Below, one piece after another: positions 23,602-36,689 of a stretch of 64,000 bases of DNA; position 1 is the first letter of the stretch; every line of letters starts with the position of its first letter. Below the pieces are notes generated by a model that saw only the letters and a list, made by a program, of their open reading frames with translations, was not told the origin of the DNA and did no database searches. This DNA is from Paragonimus westermani (lineage: Eukaryota; Platyhelminthes; Trematoda; Plagiorchiida; Troglotrematidae). Made by a program: the position numbers and the translations under genes. The stretch covers positions 83,014 through 147,013 of the forward strand of contig QNGE01001001.1 of assembly GCA_008508345.1 (NCBI GenBank), written 5' to 3'.

Positions 23602-25951
23602 GTGCGTACGGTCAGGCCGATTCCCTTCAATATATTACCGTTTGCTTTTGAAAGAAAAATTGCCCGCAAACAACATCAACCTTGTCAGACTAGCAACCTC
23701 ACATGTTGAGGCTTCACAAGAAAGGCTGAACAAATATCTAGAGACCCAACGACGTTTTACATCTACACTTAACAGTCTGTAGTTGATATGTCGTATAAAG
23801 TTCGAGAATTTTGTCTGAATCGTACTGAAGAATACTAGAGCCAAGACACTGCGCAGTCTTCATGGAAATTTGTCGCGTTAGGATAACGAGTGCTTGTACC
23901 CTACAAATGGTTTGAAACACGTGCAGAACTTATCGTCAGTCCAGTTTTCGCGAGCACAATTGGAGGTTCTATCCCTAGGATTGAAATTCAAAATTCCCCC
24001 CAAAAGAGTCGACCGATTGCGAACGCAGGTGCAATTTGAGAACCTTTATGATCATGTTGAAGACTTCTCTCCAACTTCACCGGAAAACGAAGGGTGGTTC
24101 CGCGCGAAGTTGGTCGATATCTCGTACCATTTCCTGACTTCACCTATACGCCAGCAATGTTGTTTAACATCTGAACATTACCCAGCTCTAAAACAACTGC
24201 GAGAAATGAAAGATGTGGTTTTCCTCCAGCCAGACAAAGGTTCCGGCACAGTCATCATGAACAAGGTTGACCATGAGTAAAAAATGAAAAATATTCAAAT
24301 GGACGAAAGAAAATTTCACACAGTACTGCTGATAGCAACATTTTGGTAGAGAAACAAATATCAAGAAAGCTCCAAATCCTGCTACTATACGGGTATATCT
24401 CGGAACTGCAATACAGACAGATGAAGCTTACCGGAAGCCGCACAGCACAGTTAAGAGGTGCTCCAGAAACATAAATGTGGTGTCCCGTCAAGGCCAATCT
24501 TGTGCATGGACAACTCACCGTATCACAAGCTTGCCAGATGGCTTGTAGACATCCTCCACCCGATCCGTAAAATGTTCACTCCTCACTGTGTAAAAGATTT
24601 CTTCGATCTGGTACAAACTTTACAGAACGTATCAGTGAGTTCACATAAGATGTATTCTATCGACGTGGACTCTTTATTTACAAACGTCCCCCTCCGTGAA
24701 ACAGTTGACTTTTTATGCGATTTTATTTCCCATCAAAATTTGCCCAGTTGATTACCTGAAGGAGCTTATACTTTTATGTACAGAGAATATCCGTTTTGAT
24801 TTCGGCGGATTTTCCTATAAGCAAGTTGATGGTGTGGCAATGGGTAGCCCATTGGGCCCTACACTTGCAGATATATTCTTAGGAATGATTGAATGAATAC
24901 TATCTGATGCTATAGATGGTGCCAGCCTCTATAAGCGATATATAGATGATATTTTGATTTTTACTACTAATATTCATTTTGCTTCACTTCTAAACCGCTT
25001 CAATTCCGTTCATCCTAATCTTTCTGTTTCTCATGAAGAGGAAACAAACAACAGTTTATCTTTTCTAGACATTTTAATCACCAGACGGCAGGATGGCTGA
25101 TCACAACGCTCAGTGCACCACAAAGCCACTTGGAACGGTCAGTATTTGCAGTTCTCTTCTTTTGCGCCCATTACTTACAAAAGAGGCCTGGTACGAACCC
25201 TGTTTCATAGAGCCCGGGATATATGCACCGACGACTGTTTACAAGAAGAGGCGAAATTAAGAAAGGTACTGCTTGCAAACGGATACCCGGAGAAGTTCAT
25301 CGATGTTCACAGCCAGCAGAGACTGACAAAGACTGTCGTGAGTACGGTTTTCAAGAAGCAGGTCTTTTTGAACCTACCCTTCAAAAGCGATCATATCACA
25401 ACCGACGTAAGTCAAAAATTACAGTCTGCTCTAACTCGCACATTCCCTGCGGCTGAATTGCGATTGCTACTCACAACTAGAAGTGTCACCAGCTTATTCG
25501 TAGTCGTTACCTACCGAAATGTTCTGTCTCACATGTAATCTATCAGTTCACTTGCAATTGCGGTGACATCTATATTGGCAGAACAAATCGATGCCTACGA
25601 CAAAGAATGGCTGAACATATGCCTAAGTGTTTGATACACGCCATGACGCAACGGACGGTGGCAACAGAACGACCGAGACGAAATCCGACCTCATCCATCA
25701 CAAAGCACATCATGGAAACAGGTCGCGTTGTTGACCCGGCCAACTCGTTTCAAGTTCTGTTACGTAATAAGAACCCCAAGTCGCTCGCTTTCTCCGAGGC
25801 GATGTTTATCAATACTCACCTTCCGGCTCTGTGTGCATAAACTGTTGACTCACGCAGTTTGTCTGCTCTGGAACTGACGACAGTCTTTGTTTCATGTAAA
25901 CCCAATCGTTGAATGTTTTTTACTGTGTTGCTAACCACATGTCCTATATAT
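23602..25951 (+). mobile_element. Penelope-like element PLE-4, nearly full RT plus GIY-YIG endonuclease
   Basis: This is the best-preserved PLE in the window. Its ORF spans roughly 23894-25838. In order: an N-terminal helical region; LQPDKGSGTVIMNKVDH (about 24230-24278); CGVPSRPILCMDNSPYH (about 24475-24530); SIDVDSLFTNVPL, RT motif A, near 24657-24695; GVAMGSPLGPTLADIFLG at about 24831-24885; and YIDDIL with both catalytic aspartates at 24939-24950. Then come TWNGQYLQFSSF, NGYPEKFI and LNLPF. The GIY-YIG domain has its tyrosines at 25541 and 25571 (IYQF..CNCGDIYIGRTNR) and the element ends EAMFINTHLPALCA. A handful of stops and frameshifts lie near 24280, 24350-24450, 24750, 24895, 25100 and 25538. 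The catalytic residues that can be read are intact, which suggests recent decay. Confidence 0.88.
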
Positions 25952-26035
25952 TCTAATGTTTTACGTTCGTGACTGAAGAGAGTAAACGAACCGTTAACAT
26001 CTCGCGATGTATGTCTTCTATCGCTATTGGTGAAC
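25952..26035 (-). repeat. Inverted terminal repeat of PLE-4, right copy
   Basis: Reverse complement of the left copy. It closes the PLE-4 insertion; PLE-3 coding sequence resumes less than 60 bp beyond it. Confidence 0.8.
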
Positions 26036-26275
26036 ATTTTCATTTGGTGGTTTCCCAAAAGATTTCCAGCTAAAGAACAGGATAATGGTATCGTTTGATG
26101 TAAAACCACTATTCACAAATGTTCTGCTCAATGAAGTAATATCCAGTATTTATAACTTTGCAACAGAGTATAACGTATCCCTCACACTGCGTTTGTTTGA
26201 AATTAGTAATTTCTTGTACCTGTGAACTATGGATATCCAGTTCTTATTCAAGGGTAAATTTTACCGACAAACAAG
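26036..26275 (+). mobile_element. Penelope-like element PLE-3, 3' fragment after the nested insertion
   Basis: From about 26083 the plus strand reads IVSFDVKPLFTNVLLNEV, which is RT motif A. After a stop it continues with FLFKGKFYRQ, the strand just before GVAMGSPLG. This is the part of the RT that should follow the fragment at 23095-23516. The GSPLG and YVDD boxes and the endonuclease are missing, so PLE-3 was truncated soon after FYRQ. The wording (FLFKGKFYRQ) differs from PLE-4 (FDFGGFSYKQ), so the two halves belong to one element distinct from the insert. Confidence 0.72.
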
Positions 26276-27816
26276 GCTGAAAAAGAGTCCATGTCTAAAC
26301 AAGATATCGTGGGCAATAAGCCGAACACAGGAACTCTGAGTTCAACTAATCACCTCGGCCAAAAAGACGAGACCGTAAAAACCACTTCGTCTCAGCTCAT
26401 CATCACTTTAGATGTGGTGATATAAATAGGGTAACTGTGTACCTGCACGACACTATCCAGTCAACTATTGAGCGGAGCAGTTATGAAACGTTGGTCATTT
26501 GTGACCAGTTTTTTTCTGTTCCTAGTGGGAGAGCTTTCATTCTGAATTATTTTTACCACCCAAATAAATAATATCAAGTGCGAAAATTCTAAACTGATGT
26601 ACGTGTTGTGTTCCGCACACTTATGCAAGAGATCAAACTGAAAGAGCTTCACTTACAAAGTCCAGGTCTCTTTTGAAATTGGTTTGGTGTGGTTCAGTAA
26701 ACAAAACCATTGCTAATTAAGCTTTACACATGATGTTTTGATCGGAGTTTTGAGTGGAGTTCAACTTGCTACGGTTAATGGAATGTTCAGCAGCTGACCT
26801 ATGTGACTTTGCATGTACATGTAACCACGACGAGTTTGATCCAACGTGATCTTTCCTGGAGGATACTTGGCCTGTCTCGAACTTACCATAATGTTTCCAC
26901 CTCGGGAGTCCTTCATATGCGCGCCACCGTGAATACTCTCATTTTTGAGCAAATGTTGTGGTCTATTTACCTCTTCACGACTTATCGTTAATCCTGGATT
27001 TTACATTCAGACGGAAGTAAGTTCTCATCGTCATGCGCATCATGGACTTTTTATGTGTTCATAAACAAAAATTCAGACAGAGTGGCATGTTTGAGGATAA
27101 AGTTTGTTTTTGTGTTTATGAAATTAATTTGTGCTACTTAGGGTGCTAAATAAACTGAACAAAATAAGTGACGGCGCGAGACGCCTGTGTCTTCTTAATG
27201 TTAACCGGGAAAATCTTCTGTTTATTCCATTAGGTAGCCTATAGGTTGTGAACTCGTAGTCGCTGATAAAATAGTTTGAAACTCAGACTTTCCAAATATC
27301 AACTTGTTATCTCTTAAAGTCCGAGGCTATTTGAAATAGTCTCAGTGTGACACTTAACTCCGAGACATCATTGTCATTTGTGTGCTATCTAACAAACATG
27401 CAAGTTTCATTATCAATGAATTTAACACGTAAGACTGTTAATTTACTTCTATGAAAAGTGCAAAACCCGTTAACATTTACCAAGAAAAACAGGTTAGGTT
27501 TGATAGGCTCAAGTGCAGACACGCCAGGTGAGAATTTGTTTTTCAGTTGCTATAGCGAGGTTCACTTTGCGTTTATCAGCCAAGTAGAGGTCTCTTCCCA
27601 AACTAGGCCACAGTGAAATCTGTCAATATTGTAGACTTTCATACCTTCCGGTCGCAATTTTTCCAAACCCTTACCATTCAAACCTGCCTATGTAACTCCG
27701 GGATTCAGTGAAACTAGAATATGATCACTAATGGACGTGGATGGTTCAAGAAGCGCATCTAGTCATCTTTAACCGTTCATCAACTTATGTGCAAGCTATG
27801 ACTGCTGTCGCCCCAT
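26276..27816. other. Stretch without a supported gene
   Basis: No element or gene I can support. On the minus strand a 37-codon frame at about 26890-26995, containing ISREEVNRPQHLLKNES, ends at a strong donor (ATG then GTAAGT). It could be a small internal exon, but nothing identifies it. Confidence 0.3.
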
Positions 27817-28347
27817 TTGGCTTGTGTGCCAGCGAGATTGTCCTTGAGCCTCTTCTGTCCATGCCCACCAGATTCAACAAGGCAGAGGCTTCCGAACGAA
27901 CTCTTCCATACTCTAGATATAGAAAGTTGCCAAATTGAGGCAACAAACGTTGTACATTTTTTCTTGTGTTCCGCTCTCGTCATCGAGGTTAACGGTCAAC
28001 CTCCTATCGTTTCCACTGCTAATAACCGCAAATTCGCACATCGTTTAACTGTGCTATATTCTTGTTCCTTTTCCGATAGAAGATTCAATTCGTTCATTCC
28101 TGCCGTGCCAAGCACCGCCAGTTTTCGTTTTAATCCAGGCAACGTGACAAAGCTTTATCGTTGGTTATATTTTGAGCTCTATGACCTTCTGTCACGTTCA
28201 GCGGCACCCATAGGACCTAATTCATCACAGTATATATTCACCCACTATATACGTGCTTACTGCAAGTGTGACTGTCAGTTAACGCTTACACCGAATAAAG
28301 GTTGCTTTAGTATTCACCGGTTTTCCTCTGACAAACATTACCAGTGA
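27817..28347 (+). CDS. Longest open frame (176 codons), unassigned
   Basis: This is the longest uninterrupted frame in the window. It begins with a non-ATG codon, and translation shows no recognisable domain, signal peptide or transmembrane helix. It has a cysteine-rich tail (YCKCDCQLTLTPNKGC). Another plus frame at 27741-27938 and a minus frame at 27780-27983 overlap it. In 64 kb of this composition a frame of this length could arise by chance, so real coding status is doubtful. Confidence 0.2.
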   Translation: MACVPARLSLSLFCPCPPDSTRQRLPNELFHTLDIESCQIEATNVVHFFLCSALVIEVNGQPPIVSTANNRKFAHRLTVLYSCSFSDRRFNSFIPAVPSTASFRFNPGNVTKLYRWLYFELYDLLSRSAAPIGPNSSQYIFTHYIRAYCKCDCQLTLTPNKGCFSIHRFSSDKHYQ

Positions 28348-31300
28348 GGACAACCGTTTAACATAAAGGTTTGCATATCAGTGAATAAGAACAATGTGTT
28401 TACCAACGTAACAAGTGGTGAACGGACAACAAAGGTCATCAAATTGGCGCACGCTTTCGTATCGTATGGTTTGTCCATGAGCGCTGCAGTTGTTTTGATA
28501 CTAAAATGAGTTGACCCGTGCTCCGGTTGACTCTATACGTATCATGAAAACCAATAAGACAGCTATTTTTTCTTGAAGGCCCCTTAACGATCATATCGCA
28601 ATAATCTGTGTTAAGTAAGAGTTGTTGGGGGTATGATAAAGCTACCTACAGAAGAGAAGAAAGAAGATTGTCCGAAATTCAAGCCAAACTTCAAAAAGGA
28701 TATAAAAAGAGAGGCCTGAAAGTAGCTCAAATATTTTGTTTTATGCTGAAATCTTCGTGAGCTACTTGGCAGTTGGTGATGGTGAATATTTTGACTTTTT
28801 CAGAAAAATCCAGTACAAAATATCAGGTACATTCAACGTACCTCCGTAGCGATAACGTGAACTAAGCAGGATCAAGCACCGTCGGTGTTCCTAAGGTATA
28901 CATGCATCCACTCTTCTGGAGTTATGCGTTCAGAGAGCAGTCGACGAATGCACCATAACAGCACTTGATGTGGGTATTTGTTCACTACTCATCAGAAGCA
29001 CGTAAATCGGTATCGCGAAGCTTTCTTCCTCAACAACACTTGTGGCGTCTAGTTATCGCTCGTGAAGCTGCTCGTTCCCATATTCTCCGGTTGCTCCTTT
29101 GTGGATATGGAAATAAAACCGAGCGAGACAGTCAAAGTTTGTCTACTTCGGTTTGGTGTTTTTGAGGTCAACCAGCGTTGATTTGAGCTGAAAAATTAAC
29201 AGCTACTTGAATGCAGCAAAAGAATTTTCCATTGTCACATGGGTTGAAGACTGTTACACACAATGCTACAAAAAGTAACCGTCCTCTTTCCAGCCAGCTT
29301 CTCTCGAAAATAACTACTACTAAATTCTCACTTAGGTTACAAAGCTTTGGTAACGCCAATCCTTGAGAACAAAGATATGGCGGAGGGTTTTCATAGGACA
29401 GTTCCATCGTGCCTAATGTGAGGTCAATAAAAATATGGTCAACACGATTGCCTCGTACAATTGAGACCAGAGCTGATTTTGGACCACCGCCAGAAGATGT
29501 CATTGTTGAGGTCTAACCTGAGCGACGACCGAGTATGGCACTTTTGTTCAAAAGGGGCTAAATAAAAGCTACTGTCAACCGTCAGTGATGTTCGATTTAT
29601 GTTAACCAATATGTTTTGCTAATTATTCGTGATGTCATTATACATTAGTAATCAGTGGCAGTTTCGTCGAATTTCTCGTTATGTAGATTAATGTCACAGT
29701 CAAAATATATATCGGTCTCCAGCTGACCTGCACATTAGATAAAAACGCGCAATATAACAGTGACAGCCAGGGTGAAATTCGGAGAGCGTGCGCACCGAAT
29801 GTGAAACCCATCATTTAACATCTTTATAACACTGGCCATATTAATAGTGACGGTGAGGAGTGTATTAAGAACTATTTAACGTTTACCGGCTCACTACGGC
29901 AATGGTGTAATCCTTCCAGGGTCGTTACTGCATCAATGGTACCCAATCTGCGTAGATTATCTCCTTTAATTCAGAACAAGTAAGCAGACACTTTTGGGTC
30001 GGTGAAATGATGCTTTGTGGTGCACCTCAGTTTATTGTTTTGTTCCACATTCCACTAAGTTACTGATAAATGTTTCTAATGGAAAGCGCAACTCACGTAC
30101 CTATTTTTTATTTGAGGACAGCCTGAAATTGCGCACCTAGTTAACCCTCACACTCTGTAGCCTATTTTGTTTCTCAAGTTATGCTAACTATGCCAAAGAT
30201 ATTTTTGTCAGATCATACAATCTCTGAACTGATGTGTACTTTTCACAAAGCACATTTTCAACACAACCCAACGGGAACCAACACATATCACGTACCTTGA
30301 TGTATTTCACTCGTTAATTGGTTCGAGGGGTGAAATGTTGGACGGGCACGATTTCCTTCAGGCGGATTTACTGGACACCGTAAACCCCAACATTGATTAC
30401 CTAAATTGGATATTTTTATTCATGAACGTGCGGTTCGGTGAAACCAGTAAGTGAAACCCTGTAAGTATACTGAGAAAAACGAAGTTGACGTCGGTTGTTC
30501 TGTGGCGCGTTCATAGGAATTTTCATCCGTTTGAGCCACGTAATTTTAGTTTCATTTCAGTGGATGACTCAAGGGGCAGTGTGAAGTTTGAACAAAGGGT
30601 TCACCCCTAGATCCCCCCGGTCCGCATTTATGGTCAGACTGGTTAGAAATAACCTTCATCACACCACTCCTAATTGCAACCTCTACACATGCCACTAGGA
30701 CACAATTTTTCTGACAAGAAACACTGACAGTATGAACACGCCACTGGGTGACTTCAGTTGCACGCCCTCAAAAATGTTCACCTTCGGAGTAAAATATGGC
30801 AACATGTTAGATTTACTCGTTTCACTTTAACAAGTCATTTTATGGTAGGAAGACGTATGGGTTAGGCAGCAAACACATTTTCACCGTTTCATAGGGATGG
30901 AGCGGAAGAAAGTCTTGGTCTGCTGGTTGAGCCTCAAGACGAAACAGTTACATGTTTCGTACTTCACCTATAGATTGTAGTTTATTAGAGGCAGGCTTGA
31001 TCGGCGGAAATATTACCAAAATGCCTACATAAAACTGTACGGTCTGAAACAAAACGCCATATCATAGGAAGTTACTTTTCATCTGTTGACCATACAAAGA
31101 CGAAGATATAAACATGATTTCCAGCAATCGACTGTCAAGTGCGGTCGGGTATGAGCATCATTTGGCACGGTTTTTTGTACCGTTGAGGGCTAGTCTGATA
31201 TCAGAGCTTCGCCTTGAAACTAGCTTGACAGAGTTCATTTCGTTATTTTGTGTATGTCACTGTAAATGAGGCTGAAAATCCGGTCAATCTGGGGTAGCCA

Positions 31301-31871
31301 CAAGGCGGCTGTCAAAAAGAATCCGCAAACATCTCAAATTGCTTTTCATCGGGTTGAAAAATCTCAATTTAAGGGCACCTGGAGCCCAATCGAGAGACGT
31401 TGGCCTTCCAGTAAAACTGTGAAGAGAATTCTGAATTGCCTGAAGAATTAGTCAGTGTCACTGTAAAACTGTCAGAGTGCAAGAGAGGCTGCGAGTTTCA
31501 GAAGCTACTGCCATTAGTGTGAAATCTACAGCTGTGTACGCAAAATTTTTGTGAAATCCCTCTCACCCCAGTCGGTTAGTTGTCCCCCAGGAACGTAAAG
31601 TTTGAAGCAGTATGAGCATCGTGACAGCGATGAGGAAATGTCACATGAAAACCGTATTGGTCACTTCCACACAGCTACACATTAACACCGCCCTTCTTCA
31701 GTGTGTGACTTTTGCAGACCAGTTTGACTCGTTCTGATTTTCATATATATATTGCAAATACGGCCGTAAAATTTTCGAGGCAATATTCACTAAATGTTGC
31801 GTGACTGTCAAGTTTAAAATCTAAATGTCGCAGTTCGCAGACAAACATTGTTGCTTCTGAACATTGTGGAT
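28348..31871. other. Stretch without a supported gene
   Basis: Two weak coding-like islands occur. A charged plus-strand frame near 28655-28765 contains YRREERRLSEIQAKLQKGYK. A 111-codon minus frame at 29168-29503 contains SSGGGPKSALVSIVRGNRVD. Neither has a recognisable family. The rest is featureless. Confidence 0.3.
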
Positions 31872-32087
31872 ATGCCAAACGTGTTACTTCCACTCATGCC
31901 TGGTGAAGAGCACGTCTTAAGTAAGCACAGTAAGCCCTCGTCCAAAAAGCGAACCACGTGTATTTTCCCCGTACTCGTACTTTGGTTTCTCGTTTCGATG
32001 CTAGCAGTTTATAGTTGTTTCGAAGATTCGTTTTTTCAAACTCATTCGAATAGGTTAACTGTTAACATACACCCTACTGTTGTATAG
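31872..32087 (+). CDS. Possible first exon of a type II membrane protein
   Basis: From the ATG at 31872 the frame encodes a short polar tail with a lysine/arginine cluster (SKPSSKKRTT), then a single hydrophobic segment (CIFPVLVLWFLVSMLAVY), then a polar stem. That is the layout of a type II membrane protein such as a Golgi glycosyltransferase N-terminus, but no enzyme domain follows within the frame and no downstream exon was found. A TTCGCAG acceptor lies about 30 bp upstream of the ATG. The frame is short enough to be chance. Confidence 0.22.
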   Translation: MPNVLLPLMPGEEHVLSKHSKPSSKKRTTCIFPVLVLWFLVSMLAVYSCFEDSFFQTHSNRLTVNIHPTVV

Positions 32088-35000
32088 TTATGTAATCTGA
32101 CACTCAACGGTTTACATTTCGGCCAAGTTGGTGATGCTTCTTATCCTGTTGAACAAATGGTGTGTCACGTGCTGTTCTCCAGATTGTTATGAACTCTGTT
32201 GCGTCAAGTTTCTCTGGTGTTGAAATTTCCAGGGATTGTGTGTTAATTTGTATTTACAGTAAAAGTTAGCGCAGTGAATCACTCCTTGATCGGAATGCAG
32301 TATTGTTTCCATAAAAACACTTTTTGACCTTTAATCAAGGCACCTTCATCTGTCCTGGTTGATTTGGTAACCTTAGTGGGTCAAGCCAGAGTCAAACCTA
32401 TAACACTTTTCAGTTGGTCTCAGCTTGTCAAGCAAAACGAGCAATGCTATCTCACACTACCACTCTAGTCCAATGCTCAGTTTTGGTAAGACTGGCAAAC
32501 CGGATACAATGAGTTATTGAATCACCTACAACTGCCTCCAGTTTGTCATCCTTTTACACTGGAACGTGGCTCCGTTTTCTGACTAGCTCCCTATCGAATA
32601 GTAGTTGGGCTGTTTCAGTGGAAAAGAAGAGTTAGTTACTGTCATTAGTAAGTAGAACATCGAAAATGAAATTTCCAAGCCGCGTGGTGTGATCAACTAA
32701 TTTAGTTATTCAAACTAGTAATGGTACAATACTGACGTGCTCGACAATTTCTTGATTTAATTCTTGGTACTCGGATTGGTATTGTCTCAAACATCAGAAA
32801 GGTCCACGCTTCACCTAAGCCTCAGCTTTTACTCTCATTTAGAAATACTCTCAACCTGCTGAACTGTTCAACCTATTAGACAAACAGAAAGTGCTAGATT
32901 TATGGAGATGTCACATTTACTGGTGGATATTGCCGACATCGTCCGTAATTACAAGTCTAAGTAAAAAAATTGGCCGGTTAAACTAAACTTACTATTCTGA
33001 CAAAGTGTTATCATAGCAACGGGACTTTACTGTGAAGCATCATAACGATTGAAAGAATAACGCTTCTAAAACGGCCACTCATCTCATTTTCTGAAGGTCT
33101 CGTTTGTGATGGTGACGCAAATAGCGGCCATCAGCCGTATCAGAGCAGGGTGCCTGTTCAGCATAATCACTGATTACTAATGTAGCAGCCGTGTGGTTGA
33201 AGAAAATCAAACCAGTATTGTGCGAAGATAAACAAACTGATGACAACTGGAAGATTTCCGATGAAAAGTGAGTGAATAAAACCATAAGACAGTTCATTCG
33301 TAGTCCAAGTATGTTGGTTTCCTGAGAAAACAGGCGTCAGTGTTTCTGGATCATAAGCCGGAGAAAGTGGACTGAGTAATACATTGTTCCGTCGATTGCA
33401 GATACCACCAACCCTTGTACAGCGGCGATATGAGACAAATCTAATTGTGTATTCAGTCGCACCTTAACGCATGGTTTGCTTACAGACTGGATGATGAAAT
33501 CCTTGGGATTGAGTCACAGCCATTGGTTATTAACTCGTCAGCCGATCCAATTCAGTGTATATGGGCGTCTATTACGTTATTTGTTCTTCAGTCGTGCTCA
33601 GTCCGACGTACGGTAACCAACAGTAATATCACTAGAAAACTCATTCAAGGAAAACTGTCGAAGCGAAGCGTCACTCGTATTCGGATAACGTCAGTATTCT
33701 GCATAAATGTCCAAGCTTACTGGGGCCAACGAAGCAGGTTTGGCATTGAACCAACGCCGAAGAAGCCTTGGCGATTTTCGGCATGTGACTTTCCAGACAG
33801 TTTACGTTCTGGAGCACATCAAGCCTACGGAACTAGCTCGCGATCAGTTGCCAGCCACTTCGAATACTAGAGCCTGCCTTGGTCCAATGAACTAGGCAAG
33901 CTACAAGCAGCATTTAATTTTCAAAATGATTTTTCAGCCACCGAAATTATCATCTAACCTAAGGAGTTATTCTAACAAGCTTCCTAGTGTTTCGCATCAG
34001 TTTCTTCATCGTGACAAGATCTGAAAATCTCCACACTCTCTATACATTAGTCCCGGACGTCTTTTGTCTAGCTCAGGTGCTAAGGTATCACGCAACAGCC
34101 TACCATTAGTTCATTTTGGTTCAACAAGTCTGGATAAGGAGCTATACTCTACACACACAAACACACGTATGCACCAGGCAGTATGGGGTGGAACTAAAAA
34201 CAGTTCATGAGGCTTCGGGTAAGATAGAACTCTTTAATCGAGTCAGGTTGACGCATGAATTATACACCCATTTTTTCGCACCGTTTGTGAGTTTTGCTTC
34301 GAGGTTGCAGACTTATGTGGAAAAGGATCTCAGTCGCATATGACGTTCCGCGAGTTGTGGCCTCAGTGATGACCTATTTTAGTTTACCCAAAGAAAAGCT
34401 GAGTACCACACGACACTAGGTCCAGACTTGTTTACTAGGAGAATTTGATGAAGACCAGCTCCAACGTCCGTCCACAGCCTGTCCACACTGACGGTATACT
34501 GTGGATGTCCACGTCTTCTTGATGCTGTCTTCGGAAGCCGATAAGTCGACGTGTTTTGAAGTAGACCTGTGCTTTTGCTGTTGTTAATTCTGCACAACCG
34601 GCGAAATTTCGTGCGCCTAGGCATGTGTGACCTGGTCGTAGAGCTGAGATGCAATGCTGATTGGTCCCAGAAGAACACTCGGACGTTCATGGGTTGGGGG
34701 TTAATACCAATTTATAGAACACGAGGAGGCGAATGAAACAAACTAGTAGTTTTTTGCATGGACCAGCCACCAATAAAGAACAAGACCGTGGACATCGAAT
34801 ATTGACGGAGGTAAGCCTTGTAACTCTGACACTTAACCGCTCGATCAGTATCAGTGCTGTGTGGTCAAAGTTACACAGATGAGTCCTACTGGCGATCTCC
34901 AGCTGTTGTAAAATTGCGTTCCAAAAACTTTTTATTGTCCAACCCTCACGTTCCCACCGCATACGCGCGCCGAAAACTACAGTCCACAACGCGGCGGCGG

Positions 35001-36689
35001 TTTCCATTCATACGTCGTGCGCACTTCTACCTGGCCTGTGTTGCTGCTGTTTTCCGTATCTTGTCTCCTGCGTGCCATTTCCCTTCCGTTGGTGTGACTC
35101 CCCTTAATGCTGTTTCTTCCAGTAGCCCGTGTTGTCCGCAGTCCACTCGCTGTAAACTTTGGCCATAGTCCACCAGCGCGTTCAAGTGTTCCGCTGAGTG
35201 TCGAAATAATCGCGTATCCAGTTTGATCATCCAACACAGCGATGGTCTAGTGAAAACTAAAAAGCAATTTTGTTACGGAGCTGTTTGATGCACGTGGGTT
35301 GAAATGTCTAAGGGATTTTTGTTCTGTCACCGATTTGTAATCGCCTTCTGGTGATTAGAAATGCTCGTTCGAATTGACGGTAAGCACGAATTTGTGACTC
35401 AATTAACGGATTTGGCTGGCAGCATCAGGTTCCAGGTTATCCTGTCACAGTAGCCGGAGTCAGAAGACTCCCGTACAAAAATGTCACCACGAGTGGATTG
35501 CGATATGCCATTCGGGGCTGCACCCACACACCCCGTACTTACCTAGTGAACCAAAGCATATTCACGTGTCGTGTAGTACACCAACGAACCATGCCGTTGC
35601 ATCCTGGTAGTGTGCACGTCAGTCCATTGGATTGAGCTAACCATTCGTACGTAAACGACTGTTATGATCCGTTGTAATGCTTGTAGCACGGCATACTTAC
35701 ACACCTGTCAAAGGAGAATGTGGCAACATACTGAAATTTACTATCTTTTAAGCAGCCACAAATAAAAAACGCGGGGTGCAGATGCATGCATAGGATACGA
35801 TGGACGCAAGAGGAATATGAGGAAGTTTCGTAAGATGACCCACCTGATTAGTAAATTATTTAGGGAGGTTTTGTACATATCAGTTCTATGATGTCAAGGA
35901 TCTCTCGGTAACTTCGAGAAATGAGTGTTCTGCTACAAGTCTATCTAAGCTCTAGTAAACACATAGCAGTGTTTGATCAGAAGTTTGAAAAAAGTTTTGA
36001 AAACAGGTTTTCGAAATCAGTACCGAAATTGTCCGTGCTTTAAAAGGTTGAATGCAGTATCAGTTTCAACCATATAGCTCTTTCGAAGCTAGACCCAAAA
36101 CATGTTACTTACTCACGTTTGTTCGGTCAAGATTAGGGGTACAGGGGAAGCAAAATCCGACGGTTTGTTTATTTTGACAATTGACTCAAAATACAATCAG
36201 TAACCAGTTCACTGACGAGTTATTTCAATGGACGATGGCTACCGTCGAAAATGTAAGAGGAAATTGATGCTAAATGAAACTCCTACTGTTGATTGAAACC
36301 GTATTCTTCTGTGCCAGGTAGGCGTAACGAAGATGACCGCGAAACCTTTCACTTCTATTACTGCAGCCTACGAAAACGGTTGACGGTCATGCAACCTACA
36401 GCAAACTTTATCTAGATGCACATATCATGAACTGACAGGTTGTAGATTTCGGGGAAATTGGACATAATGTTTGCCGGAAACAGTATGGAAACGCACCCAC
36501 AGAGTTTCACCCAAACTCGATGGATTATCTGATGACAATAATTCAGAATCTAACAAGCACCACAGTGTTCTGTATATTGCCACCACCAAGGAGGAAGAAA
36601 ACGTACAACCAAATAGTGTCCTGTGTGTAGCGCAAGGTACGGAGAAGTGAACACTTTTGACACAGAGGCTGGTTGGGATAGCCCAGGCT
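32088..36689. other. Stretch without a supported gene; GC-richer island at about 34.9-35.2 kb
   Basis: No gene is assignable. The 141-codon plus frame at 33445-33870 overlaps another plus frame and lacks motifs. Between about 34900 and 35240 the DNA is clearly richer in G and C and open in several frames on both strands, which suggests a transposon-derived or recently acquired segment, but no protein family is recognisable. Confidence 0.3.

Noticed and set aside
24255..24518. Minus-strand ORF opposite the PLE-4 RT
   Set aside because: Antisense shadow of the RT coding strand.
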